NCBI GenBank assembly: GCA_019240305.1
Contig: JAFAYP010000573.1
Span: 1-64,000, forward strand
DNA from: Solirubrobacterales bacterium
GTDB taxonomy: Bacteria; Actinomycetota; Thermoleophilia; Solirubrobacterales; Solirubrobacteraceae
Reading direction: 5' to 3'
DNA length: 64,000 nucleotides
Below, in pieces: positions 28,316-37,519 of the stretch (its first letter is position 1; each line of letters begins with the position of its first letter). The notes below the pieces were generated by a model that was not told the DNA's origin, ran no database searches, and worked only from the letters and a program-made list of their open reading frames with translations. Both the position numbers and the translations under genes were made by a program.

Positions 28316-29758
28316 ATGCCCGCCAGGATGCGCAATGCGTTATTCGACCGAATCCCGGCTGCGCGGAGGAGTCGCGGTCGGGGCGCGCGGAGCGCGGGGG
28401 ATCAACTCGATCAGCTGACCGGACTCGCTGATCGTGGCTCGCTGGTGGCTCACCTCGATCATGTCGTCGGTGAGCGCCGTCGCTTCACGGTGCTCTACGT
28501 CGATCTGGATGACTTCAAGCTGGTCAACGACACCCTGGGCCATAGCGCCGGCGACGATCTGCTGCGCCACGTCGCCGCAGCGATGCGGACCCTGGTCGGC
28601 CCCGAGGATTTGCTCGCGCGCCAGGGCGGAGACGAGTTTGTGCTGATCGCGATGGATCCGCCCGACGCGGATAGGCTCGCCGAGCGGTTGCTCAGCGCGA
28701 TCACGCAGCCAGTGTCGTTGCGCGGGCTCACGGTCCGGGTTGGCGCGTCGATCGGAGTGGCCTGCTGTCCAAATGACGGCTCTGATGCAAGCGCGCTGAT
28801 CGAGAATGCCGACGCCGCGATGTACGACGCTAAAGGCTCCGGACGCAACCAGATCCGCCGCGGACGTCCGCTGCACACGCGCGACCGCGACCGTGACCGC
28901 GCGGCTCTGGAGCTCACCGCGACACTGCCACAGGCGGTCGCCCATGACGAGCTCGTGCTCCCTTGGCAGCCGCTGGTCGACGTCGCCGATCTCTCGATCG
29001 TTGGCCTGGAAGCACTCGTCCGCTGGAATCACCCAGAACGCGGACTGCTCTATCCCGGAGCGTTCATCCCGTTCGCCGAGCGCACCGGCATGATCACCGC
29101 GATCGATGCCTGGGTCGCAAGCGCAGTCACACGCCAACGCCACGCCTGGCATACCCAAGGCCTGGACCCCTACGTCGGCTTCAACCTGGCTCCCCAATAT
29201 GCTCGCCATCCCGACGCGCTGGAGTCGTTGCTCGTCCGCCTGAGCCACGGCGGGCTCGGCCTTGACCACATCACCGTCGAGCTCACCGAGTCAGAAGCCT
29301 TGCGCGAGGATCGGCGCCTCCTCGAATTCGCCCATGGCCTGCACAAGGCGGGCATAACGGTCAGTCTGGACGACTTCGGCCGCGCTTACTCATCGCTGAA
29401 CCGGCTACGCGAGGTGCCGGCCCGCTGGATAAAGCTTGACCGCGCGTTTCTAGAAGGCGTGCCCGAGAACGACGTCGCCACCGAAGTCCTCACCGCGATC
29501 ATCGACCTCCTCCGCGCGCTGCGCTACGACTTCATCATCGAAGGCGTCGAGCGCGAACCCCAACGACAACTCCTCAGCCGCCTCGGCGTTCGCGTCGCGC
29601 AAGGATTCCTGCTCGGCCGGCCAGTCCCCGCCGACGACCTCCATGACCGCCTCCGTCAATCACCGGTCTGCCACCGCACACCTTCCCCCGAGACCACCGA
29701 TGATCAGACCGACCGACCCGATCACGCACACCAGGCCGTACCCGCGCTCGCCTCCTAG
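28316..29758 (+). CDS. Diguanylate cyclase/phosphodiesterase (GGDEF-EAL)
   Basis: RQGGDEFVL and EALVRWNHPERG...ELTESEAL...LDDFGRAYSSLNRL...EGVE. Confidence 0.92.
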   Translation: MPARMRNALFDRIPAARRSRGRGARSAGDQLDQLTGLADRGSLVAHLDHVVGERRRFTVLYVDLDDFKLVNDTLGHSAGDDLLRHVAAAMRTLVGPEDLLARQGGDEFVLIAMDPPDADRLAERLLSAITQPVSLRGLTVRVGASIGVACCPNDGSDASALIENADAAMYDAKGSGRNQIRRGRPLHTRDRDRDRAALELTATLPQAVAHDELVLPWQPLVDVADLSIVGLEALVRWNHPERGLLYPGAFIPFAERTGMITAIDAWVASAVTRQRHAWHTQGLDPYVGFNLAPQYARHPDALESLLVRLSHGGLGLDHITVELTESEALREDRRLLEFAHGLHKAGITVSLDDFGRAYSSLNRLREVPARWIKLDRAFLEGVPENDVATEVLTAIIDLLRALRYDFIIEGVEREPQRQLLSRLGVRVAQGFLLGRPVPADDLHDRLRQSPVCHRTPSPETTDDQTDRPDHAHQAVPALAS

Positions 29759-30394
29759 GCGCTAGCTCAACGGCTCTGGGCCGCCACGTTGGATTCCCAG
29801 AACAGCGCACGACTCTCGCCTGCTCTGAGTCGGGCGGCTTTGGCTTCTGCTCTGAGTCGGATCGGCCTGCGCGATGCTTGCGCACCACGAACGAGCATTC
29901 TCTGCCGACCACGGTTCCCGGATCGCGCGGAGAATGGGCGGGACGCGTTGCGCGACCGCTGAGGTCAACTCGTCCATGCTCTGACGCCGCTGTGGCCGAG
30001 ATCAGGGGGGTCGGTCGCGAGTGGACCGTGGTGGATGATGTCCGAGCTATCGCTTCCCACCCTTGCCGCGGTACGAGCACCGCGCCGCGCCACCCATCGA
30101 GGTTGATCTCAGCGAGCTCGAGCGGCGCTCCTCAATCCCGCCGGCCCTCGTGGGAGGAGAACTGTCTCTAGCCGAAGCAGAGCGACCGTTAGCCGCGGCT
30201 TCAGCGGCCGGCCTGTGACTTGTGGTTCTGGCGAGTTCGGTGGCGGGCCGGGGTGCGGGAGCGCGGACGGCTGGCCGCGGAAGCAGGGCTGAAGATCCTG
30301 GCATCGAGCGGGGGTTCAGGTTGCGCGGTTTGTCGCGTCTCGGATTGAGGAACAGACAAGGCATCAGAATGTTGGGCCGGGCGGGGCCTCGGCC

Positions 30395-31903
30395 GTGCGT
30401 AGAAGAGAGGAGGGAAGGGTGGAGAACCTGAGCCGGGGTTCAGACCCCAGCGGCGCGGCTGGACCTGGGGATGCCAAACGCGAGGCGTCCGAGGGAGGAT
30501 CGGTACTTGCGCGCCTTGACCGCTTGGATGTCTGGTCGATGCCGTTTCTGTTCGTTGGGATCATCGGGCTGGGCTTCCTGTTCACGTTCTACGACGTGTT
30601 CGACATCAACGTATCGTTCATTCAAACGTGCGTGGCGCTCAAGCACGGCTGCACACCGCAGAACGCGCTGACGACCCTGCGTGTGCCGGTGGCGCTCAAT
30701 CTCGCCGGCTACGTGCTCGGGACGCTGCTGCTCAGTCCTCTGTCGGATCGGATCGGCCGTCGCAACATGTTGCTGTTCACCATGGTCCTGACCGGAATCG
30801 GTTCGTTGTGGACGGCGTTGGCCCCCGACTACACCAACTTCGTGCTGGCCCGGATCCTGACCGGGATGGCGGTCGGGGCTGACCTGTCGATCGTCAATTC
30901 TTATGTTGGCGAGGTCGCTCCCCGTCGCGACCGCGCCAAATGGATCTCGGTGATCTTCGTCAACTCGTCACTAGGGGCACTCCTGGGCATTTGGCTTGGC
31001 CTGTTCTTGACCACTTCCCCGGCGCCGTGGCCCAAGGGCCTCTCGTTCGCCCAGGCCGGACCCGGGTTTGTCGATGGTTGGCGCTGGATGTACGCCGTGG
31101 GGGCCCTGCTGGCTCTGGTGGCAATCCTGCTGCGCGTCCAGCTGCCCGAGTCTCCGCGCTGGCTGGTGGGAAAGAAGCGCTTCAGAGAAGCCGACACGGT
31201 GGTGACCGCAATGGAGGAGATGGCGGCGCGCCGGGGACCGCTGGCTGACCCCGCCGAGGACATACCCGTCGACACCGAGATCGAAGGCGGCTACAGCGCG
31301 TTTGCGCAAGTACTTGGCAACCGGACCTACCTGATCAGGTTCTTGGTCCTGGTCTTCATGTGGTTCTTTGCCTACGTGACCGTGTTTGGGTTCTCGGCAG
31401 GCGGCACGTCACTGCTGACCTCGCTGAGCTATCCCCCGCCAGAAGCGGGCCTGATCAACGCGGTCGGCGCCTTTGGCTTTCTGCTGTGTGCCCTGGTCGC
31501 GGTGGCGTCGGCCGAACGCCTGGAGCGTAAGCTGTGGCTGCCCACCGGAGCGGTGATCACCGTCGTCGGCTCGGTCCTTGTCGCTGAGGCCGGTACCAGC
31601 AGCCTGGTGGCGTTCCTGGGAATGGGCGTGGTCTTCTTTGGCTTTAACATATGGGTGCCGATGACCTACGCCCTGTCGACCGAGAGCTTTCCGACGCGCG
31701 CCCGGGCGACGGGCTTCGGGCTCGTCGACGGCCTTGGCCACCTCGGCGGCGGGATTGGCGTGCTGTTGATTGCGCCCGAGATCCCGCATCTAAGCGTGCT
31801 CGGAGCGTTCCTGCTCGTGAGCGGCTTCTTGGTCGTCGCCGCCGTGATAGCCCAGTTTGCGCTCAACACCCGCGGGCGACGGTTCGAGGAGGTTTCGCCG
31901 TAA
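30395..31903 (+). CDS. MFS transporter (sugar-porter-like)
   Basis: 12 hydrophobic segments; SDRIGRRNMLLFTMVLTGIGSLWTALAPDYTNFVLARILTGMAVGADLSI, LPESPRWLVGKKR. Confidence 0.9.
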   Translation: MRRREEGRVENLSRGSDPSGAAGPGDAKREASEGGSVLARLDRLDVWSMPFLFVGIIGLGFLFTFYDVFDINVSFIQTCVALKHGCTPQNALTTLRVPVALNLAGYVLGTLLLSPLSDRIGRRNMLLFTMVLTGIGSLWTALAPDYTNFVLARILTGMAVGADLSIVNSYVGEVAPRRDRAKWISVIFVNSSLGALLGIWLGLFLTTSPAPWPKGLSFAQAGPGFVDGWRWMYAVGALLALVAILLRVQLPESPRWLVGKKRFREADTVVTAMEEMAARRGPLADPAEDIPVDTEIEGGYSAFAQVLGNRTYLIRFLVLVFMWFFAYVTVFGFSAGGTSLLTSLSYPPPEAGLINAVGAFGFLLCALVAVASAERLERKLWLPTGAVITVVGSVLVAEAGTSSLVAFLGMGVVFFGFNIWVPMTYALSTESFPTRARATGFGLVDGLGHLGGGIGVLLIAPEIPHLSVLGAFLLVSGFLVVAAVIAQFALNTRGRRFEEVSP

Positions 31904-31950
31904 CGCGATGACACGGGTAGACCTGAATGAGGCGTCGAGCGGCGCGTCGG

Positions 31951-31978
31951 TTCGAACTCCCGACCTTCGGTTCCGTAG
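31951..31978. repeat. att-like direct repeat copy 1 (28 bp, ttcgaactcccgaccttcggttccgtag), tRNA-Arg(ACG) derived
   Basis: Identical to 36538-36565; reverse complement CTACGGAACCGAAGGTCGGGAGTTCGAA is a tRNA anticodon-to-T-loop segment. Confidence 0.85.
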
Positions 31979-32126
31979 CACGTTCGTGTCTTTGCCGGTG
32001 AGCGGTGTCCAGACCGAAACTGCTGCAAGACACGACGATCTCGCGGCGCTCGCCAGGCCGCGACGGCGTCGAATGGCGTCAGGCGGTTTGCACGGGGTTC
32101 GCACCTTGACGCCGCGACCATCGCCG

Positions 32127-32310
32127 TCACGCTGCCCTGAGCTCTTGGTCTGGGTGACCGATGACTGAGCCTTCGGAATCTGGAACCGAAGCTTGAAGCG
32201 GTTCAGACGACGCAGCGAGAGGCTCGCCGAGATCCGCGTCGAGCAGATGGACGTAGGTGTCGAGCGTGACGCTGGGGGAGTAGTTTGTGAGGAACCCTGG
32301 TGATGACCGC
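32127..32310 (-). pseudogene. Tyrosine recombinase C-terminal remnant
   Basis: Reverse-strand reading ...NYSPSVTLDTYVHLLDADLGEPLAASSEPLQASVPDSEGSVIGHPDQELRAA*; typical integrase C-terminal helix. Confidence 0.75.
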
Positions 32311-32457
32311 AGACGGCACGCTCGAGCACTGGAGCAACGACAAGAGCGCCCCTACTCGTTTTCTCGCTCGAGGGCCTCCGCGGCCATCCCCAGCCTGGGC
32401 GTAGCCACCATGAGGTTGCGCGTTCACGTGGCTCGACCTACGTGCGCGAGACTCGGA

Positions 32458-33477
32458 TTAAGCCGAGACGGTTGCAGGTGGCGCGACTACCGAGGCGCAG
32501 TCGCGTTCCTGTTCGGCCGACGTGATCATCGCCACTAGCTCGGCAAGCACCGACTCGGCGTGGTCGTTGTCGATCTGGCAGGTGCCGGCTGCTTCGTGAC
32601 CGCCGCCGCCGTGTGCGAGCATCAACGCGCCGATATCGACGCGTGAGGAGCGGTTGACGATCGAGCGCCCGACGGCAAAGACGGTGTTCTGCTGGCGCAG
32701 GCCCCAGAGCACGTGGATCGAGACCGTGCATTGTGGGTGGATCGCGTACAGCAGGAATCGGTTGGTTGGGTGGATGATCTCTTCGTCTCGGAGGTCGAGG
32801 ATGACCACGTGGCCGTGGACGGTCGAGCAGCGGCGGATCTGGGCGGCCGCCGCGTCGGCGTGCTCGCGATACAGCGCGACGCGCTCGGCGACGTCAGGGG
32901 ACTCGAGGATCTCTGCGATCGACAGCTCCAGGCAGCTGTCGATCAGCTGCATCATCAGCTGGTAGTTGGAGATCCGGAAGTCTCGGAAGCGACCCAGGCC
33001 GGTACGCGGGTCCATCAGGTAGCTGAGCAGGATCCAGTCCTGCGGGTCAAGGATGTCGTCCATCGAGAGCTTGGCGGCGTCGGCGCGGTCAACGGCCTGC
33101 ATCATCGTCGCGCTGATGCGCGGGAAGCGATCTGCGCCGCCGAAGTGGTCATAGACGACGCGTGCGGCAGAGTCGGCCGTGGCGGACATCACGCGGTTTG
33201 CGTGCTGATCGATGACACGCAGGTCCTCGGAGGAGTGGTGGTCAAAGGACAGCGCCACCTCGGGCCGGTAGGGAAGGTTGGTGGTGATGTCGTTGGCAGA
33301 TAGCTGCACCTTGCCGTCCTGCACGTCCTTGGGGTGCACGAACAGGATCTCGTCAAGGACGCCAAGCTCCTTGAGCAGCGCAGCGCAGACCAAGCCGTCA
33401 AAGTCGCTGCGGGTCACCAGGCGGTAGGAGCGGTCCAGGGGAAGCGGAGTAGGCATGCTCATCATCATCGGCTCCAC
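32458..33477 (-). CDS. DHH family phosphoesterase (exopolyphosphatase/nanoRNase-like)
   Basis: RSDFDGLVCAALL, SFDHHSSED, GGGGHEAAGTCQI motifs. Confidence 0.88.
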   Translation of the reverse strand: MEPMMMSMPTPLPLDRSYRLVTRSDFDGLVCAALLKELGVLDEILFVHPKDVQDGKVQLSANDITTNLPYRPEVALSFDHHSSEDLRVIDQHANRVMSATADSAARVVYDHFGGADRFPRISATMMQAVDRADAAKLSMDDILDPQDWILLSYLMDPRTGLGRFRDFRISNYQLMMQLIDSCLELSIAEILESPDVAERVALYREHADAAAAQIRRCSTVHGHVVILDLRDEEIIHPTNRFLLYAIHPQCTVSIHVLWGLRQQNTVFAVGRSIVNRSSRVDIGALMLAHGGGGHEAAGTCQIDNDHAESVLAELVAMITSAEQERDCASVVAPPATVSA

Positions 33478-33923
33478 TCCGCCGAAGCTTGAGGTCAGAT
33501 CCGGCAGCAGCCGTTCATCTGCAGCACTTTGCGACGGTGCCCGTCAGTGATTCTGCAGCGACCCTGCTGCTCGAGCCCGGCCAAAGCGCCGATCTTGCGG
33601 ATCTGACGCGTAGTTGAGTTGCAAAAGCTCATCTGGTCCAAGTTCCGCCGACTCGGCGTAAGTAGGGTGCTCTCGCTCCCAGCGCTCGTTGACGCGCCAT
33701 GCGGCCGAGGCTCACTCGCGGGTCGCCGACCAGATCGTCATCCCATCGCACGGGTAAGCGCACAACCGCCTCGCCTCGACGCCTCGGCTGCGGCACTACC
33801 AGCAGCGCCCGCCGCAGCGGCGTATGAATGCCGGTCTGCCGAGTTTGCTGGCGCGCGAGCGCTTGGCGACGCATCCGGGAGCGGCGCGTCCGTTTACATG
33901 GTCCGAGACCGTGTCGGCGCTAC

Positions 33924-34664
33924 TCAGTCGGCGAACAGTTCGTTCAGGAATCGTTGGCGCGCACTCAGAAAGCTCGTGGTCAACCGAACGGGCTCAGCGT
34001 CCTCGTACTCGATCGCTTCTAGCCCGTCGGCGGTGCAGCGATAGATGGTGGCGTCGGGGTAGGCGAGGATGATCGGCGAGTGGGTGGCGATGACGAACTG
34101 AGAACCCTGTCCAACGAGTCGGTGCATGCGCCGCAGACAGGTGAGGCAGTTCTGGGTCGACAGGGCGGCTTCTGGCTCGTCCAGGAGGTAGAGGCCGTCG
34201 GGCCCGAAGCGGTGGATCATGATCGCGAGGAACCCTTCGCCGTGAGACTGCTCGTGTAGCGACCTGTGACCGTACGAGGCGAGCGCATCCCGGCCGAGTT
34301 GTTCGAGGTAGGTGGCGGCTACGAACATGCTTTCTGCCCTCAGCAGGAAATCAGTCCGGGGTTGGCGTGCGCCGCGAACGAGCCGGATCGATTTAGCGAG
34401 CCAGGTGTGGGAGGGGCGTCGAGAGAACGCGAATGCCTCAGACCTCTCGCCTTCGGCCGGGAACGCGTAATTGGAAGAGCCGCCCTCCGGACTCATGCCC
34501 GCAGCAAGCGCAATCGCCGTGAGCACACTCGATTTCCCGGTTCCGTTTTCTCCGATCAAGTACGTCACCTTCGGATGCAGCTCAACACCGTCGACCAGCG
34601 CCGCCACCGCCGGCAGGTCCCACGGATGCCCGGGCGGCTCCGCCACCGGATCGGCAACCAGCAT
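33924..34664 (-). CDS. AAA family ATPase
   Basis: Walker A IGENGTGKSSVLTAI, Walker B LYLLDEPEAALS, FVIATHSPIILAYPDATIY; internal ATG 34664 proposed. Confidence 0.85.
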   Translation of the reverse strand: MLVADPVAEPPGHPWDLPAVAALVDGVELHPKVTYLIGENGTGKSSVLTAIALAAGMSPEGGSSNYAFPAEGERSEAFAFSRRPSHTWLAKSIRLVRGARQPRTDFLLRAESMFVAATYLEQLGRDALASYGHRSLHEQSHGEGFLAIMIHRFGPDGLYLLDEPEAALSTQNCLTCLRRMHRLVGQGSQFVIATHSPIILAYPDATIYRCTADGLEAIEYEDAEPVRLTTSFLSARQRFLNELFAD

Positions 34665-34995
34665 GACGCGTTTGATGAACGCCTCGGCCACTCCCTGAAG
34701 GTAACCGGCCGCTCGAGCAATCGGCGACTCCGACAGGAGCAAAACGCGGTTCACGCTCGCGTTGATCAAGGGACAGCGGCCGGGGCGGGCGCTCGCATTG
34801 CGACGAATCCGCTCATCCGGCGGCCCGCGAGCTGACGATCGTGTTGCCGCCGCAAACGCCGTCGTCCGGGCGAGCGGCCGTGGCGGCGCCGGAATCAACC
34901 CCGTCTGTTCGCATGTTCGAGCGCGCGCCGGTGCCCGTGACCGACGGGCATCGAAGGAGATCAGGAGGTCAAGACCCGGGCACGCGCCGGCGCAC

Positions 34996-35056
34996 GGAGA
35001 TCGTGTCGCGCGTCCGTGCGCGGACCGGAGATCGTGTCGCGCGTCCGTGCGCGGAC
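34996..35056. repeat. 31-bp tandem duplication (ggagatcgtgtcgcgcgtccgtgcgcggac)
   Basis: Direct reading: copies 34996-35025 and 35027-35056 identical. Confidence 0.9.
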
Positions 35057-35218
35057 AGCACACCGCGCGCGACCACAGCTGCCTCTGACGAACGGCATGA
35101 GTCACGCGCGTGAAGATCTCGCTTTCGATCTCGCGTCCATGCTCGACGCGCTCCGGGTCCCCTTTCCAACTGAGATGATCTCCGGGTGTCTCAGCACACT
35201 CGAGAAGCTCTGAGCCGA

Positions 35219-35274
35219 GGACGTTTTGGGACGTTTCGTGGTGACCCTGACGTGCGGGACGTTTTGGGACGTTT
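35219..35274. repeat. Direct repeats GGACGTTTTGGGACGTTT (2 copies, each with an internal GGACGTTT duplication)
   Basis: Direct reading: 35219-35236 and 35257-35274. Confidence 0.9.
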
Positions 35275-35304
35275 CCCGCGGACGGGCGGCCGCGGACGGC
35301 GGTG

Positions 35305-35586
35305 CTACGAGGCCTTGGTCGCCGCGACCGGGTGTTTGCGCGCTTCGTCGTAGAGCGGCTCGGGCGCCATGTCGAGGTCGCCGGGCCACGCGATCGTGCC
35401 GAACTGTTCTTCGACGTGGACCTGGGCGAAGACGGTCGGATCCTGGAGGGCCTGAAAGACGCCGCACCAGTCGTTCTCGGCGAAGCTGACGTCGCCGACG
35501 ACGCCGTCGTCGAAAGTGAGCCGGAGAACGTAGTCGTCGATCACCTCGACGGAGGTCACCGCGGGGAGTGCGGGAACATTGGCCAT
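35305..35586 (-). CDS. DUF2442 domain protein
   Basis: VEVIDDYVLRLTFDDGVVGDVSF...DPTVFAQVHVEEQFGTIAWPGDLDMAPEPLY. Confidence 0.88.
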   Translation of the reverse strand: MANVPALPAVTSVEVIDDYVLRLTFDDGVVGDVSFAENDWCGVFQALQDPTVFAQVHVEEQFGTIAWPGDLDMAPEPLYDEARKHPVAATKAS

Positions 35587-35596
35587 GAAGGGCAGG

Positions 35597-35860
35597 TTAC
35601 GAAAGCGGAGCGATCGGCAGAAGCGGCTCCTGGCATCGTGCCCGCTCCCAATTCGCGACGAGCTCGTCGCGATGGAGCGCGGCCCATTCGCGGACGAGCG
35701 CGAGGTCGTGCCTCGTGAGCCCGCCGGCCAAGAGCTGACCGTCGACCGAGATCGATGCGCGCCTGCCGGCGTGCTCCGCGTGGAAATGAGCGATGGGGTG
35801 GTCGCGCTCGTTCCAGAACATCGCGATCGTGATTCCGTGGAACGCGCTGATGCGGGGCAT
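35597..35860 (-). CDS. DUF4160 domain protein
   Basis: MPRISAFHGITIAMFWNERDHPIAHFHAEHAGRRASISVDG. Confidence 0.88.
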   Translation of the reverse strand: MPRISAFHGITIAMFWNERDHPIAHFHAEHAGRRASISVDGQLLAGGLTRHDLALVREWAALHRDELVANWERARCQEPLLPIAPLS

Positions 35861-36452
35861 CAGGGCGCCGCGTCGGCGGGCACATCCGGACCCGCCGTGG
35901 CTCGGAGGCCTGAGCCACCAGAGCGGCATCGTCGGGCCGCGGCACGTAGTGCAGGTAACGCATCGTCGTCTGGACGTCGGCGTGCCCCATCCACTCCGGA
36001 AGGCGGTGGATGTCGGTCGTGGCGATCATGCGCGTGCCAAAGGTGTGGCGCAGGTCGTGGAAGCGCAGCGGACGGAGGCCGGCGCGTCGCAGCGCGACGC
36101 CGTAACGGCGGCGCAGCGCGGACCCGTCGAGGTTTTCGCCCTCCGAGCCTGGGAACACCAGGTCGTCGTCGCCGACGAACCGATCGCGGCGGCCGAGCCC
36201 GGCGAGCACTTCGGCGACGTCGGGGGCCATCGGGACGGATCGGACCTTGCCGGACTTGGGTGACGTGAGCGTGCCGGCGGAGTAGCTCGCGCGGACACGG
36301 ACCCCAGAACCCGCGAAGTCGACGTCGTGCCAGCGCAGCGCGAGCAGCTCGCGGCGCAGGCCGGTGAATGCCGCGGTCACGAAGATCGCGCCGTCCTGCT
36401 CCGATCCGGCAGCACGCGCGAGGGCCATGACCTCCTCCGGCTCCGGGGACAT
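35860..36452 (-). pseudogene. Tyrosine recombinase catalytic domain, truncated
   Basis: TGLRRELLALRW, HDLRHTFGTR, MGHADVQTTMRYLHY; no N-terminal core-binding domain and no own stop before DUF4160. Confidence 0.8.
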
Positions 36453-36495
36453 ATTCGGGACATTTCACCGACCTGGCACACGCCCGGGACCGACG

Positions 36496-36519
36496 AAAGC
36501 CCCGTGACGACGGGGCTTT
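36496..36519 (-). terminator. Stem-loop AAAGCCCCGT-gacg-ACGGGGCTTT downstream of tRNA fragment
   Basis: Perfect 10-bp stem, 4-nt loop, just 3' of the tRNA-like segment on the minus strand. Confidence 0.75.
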
Positions 36520-36523
36520 GTAG

Positions 36524-36566
36524 CGCGCCCGGAGAGATTCGAACTCCCGACCTTCGGTTCCGTAGG
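36524..36566 (-). tRNA. 3' half of tRNA-Arg(ACG) (partial; att copy 2 at 36538-36565)
   Basis: Reverse complement CTACGGAACCGAAGGTCGGGAGTTCGAATCTCTCCGGGCGCG gives T-arm (GGGAG-TTCGAAT-CTCTC) and acceptor 3' strand CGGGCGC; no matching 5' acceptor (GCGCCCG) found upstream. Confidence 0.7.
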
Positions 36567-36763
36567 CCGATTCAGCGCCCGTGGCGTTCGCGTCGGATCG
36601 GCTCGGATCGTGTCGGTTTGCAGCAGGTTCCTAGGGCCGTGGGCGCGGATCGCCTGTAGTGGCGGGATGGTGCTCCCGGCTCGTTTGGGTCGCTATTGGG
36701 TCGCGCTTCGGGGGACTTTGCGGCCCTGGAAGTTGCACGGACTGCGCACCCGTTCCTTCCCTG

Positions 36764-36793
36764 TTGACAGCGGATGACGACGGACCGTAATCT
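36764..36793 (+). promoter_or_regulatory. Sigma70-like promoter TTGACA-18-TAATCT
   Basis: Direct reading at the left end of the phage region. Confidence 0.55.
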
Positions 36794-36840
36794 GGCGCTG
36801 GGGGCTAACTTGCAACATCGGACATATCGGGTGGGGACAA

Positions 36841-37032
36841 GTGGCGATGCGCGAAGGAACGAAGTCCGCCGAGAGCAGCGGGGCGGTCGTGGCCATAGAG
36901 GCCGCGTCGACTGAGGAAGTACTCGCAGAGCTGCGGAGCGACCTGGGGCGCGCTATTGCGCGCCTTCCCGCTTCCTGCGAGTGGCGCTGGGTTGCGCTGC
37001 GGATGGAACGGGCGCTAGCTCGGCACGTCTGA
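36841..37032 (+). CDS. Hypothetical small phage protein
   Basis: Downstream of the 36764 promoter; overlaps the convergent repressor gene tail. Confidence 0.4.
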   Translation: MAMREGTKSAESSGAVVAIEAASTEEVLAELRSDLGRAIARLPASCEWRWVALRMERALARHV

Positions 37033-37387
37033 TGTGATCCACGATCGTCTGGATCGCCAGCGGGTCGTCTCTCTTGCCGTCGTGGGCGCCCTTGGCCTCC
37101 TCGACGCCCTCGGCTTCCTCGGCCGTGAGCGGTGCGTCGCCGAGGGCCTGCCACTGCTCTACGGCCTTCGCGACTAGCGCGCGCGGGTCTATGCCGTCGA
37201 AGCTGGCGTAGCCGGCGGCGTACGCCTCGAAGTTCTCTGACGGGAAGGTGATCCCCTTCTCGAATCGTGTGATGCTCGCGTCAGCGACGCCTACGCGGCT
37301 GGCAACCCGGGAGGGCTTGAGCCCCTTCCGTTGACTGATCTCGACGCAGGCGGCCCGGAAGAATGGTCGGAAGCTTGTGCGATCCAT
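36953..37387 (-). CDS. CI-like HTH repressor
   Basis: ISQRKGLKPSRVASRVGVADASITRFEKGITFPSENFEAYAAGY; ATG 37387. Confidence 0.8.
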   Translation of the reverse strand: MDRTSFRPFFRAACVEISQRKGLKPSRVASRVGVADASITRFEKGITFPSENFEAYAAGYASFDGIDPRALVAKAVEQWQALGDAPLTAEEAEGVEEAKGAHDGKRDDPLAIQTIVDHIRRAELAPVPSAAQPSATRRKREGAQ

Positions 37388-37397
37388 AGCTGGGCCG

Positions 37398-37426
37398 AGC
37401 CTAGACACGTCGTGTCCCGTTGTCAA
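37398..37426 (-). promoter_or_regulatory. Repressor promoter TTGACA-17-TAGGCT overlapping operator GACACGtCGTGTC (37404-37416)
   Basis: Direct reading on the minus strand. Confidence 0.7.
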
Positions 37427-37484
37427 GACTTGCGCAACCTTCACCTAGACAAGCCGCGCAAACGCAGCGTGCCCGCATAGTATC

Positions 37485-37512
37485 TTGACATGGCGTGTCG
37501 GCATGGTATGTT
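37485..37512 (+). promoter_or_regulatory. Early promoter TTGACA-16-TATGTT overlapping operator GACAtGgCGTGTC (37487-37499)
   Basis: Direct reading; operator matches the repressor-side operator at 11/13 positions. Confidence 0.7.
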
Positions 37513-37519
37513 GGTTGCC

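Noticed and set aside
30001-30223. Possible coding remnant (PLPRYEHRAAPPIEVDLSELERRSSIPPALVGGELSLAEAERPL...) upstream of the MFS gene
   Set aside because: Coherent-looking peptide but too short and no family recognised; not enough support for a feature
32458-34664. Calling the DHH phosphoesterase plus AAA ATPase a defence system
   Set aside because: Separate, non-overlapping genes with no known conserved pairing; kept only as a speculative finding
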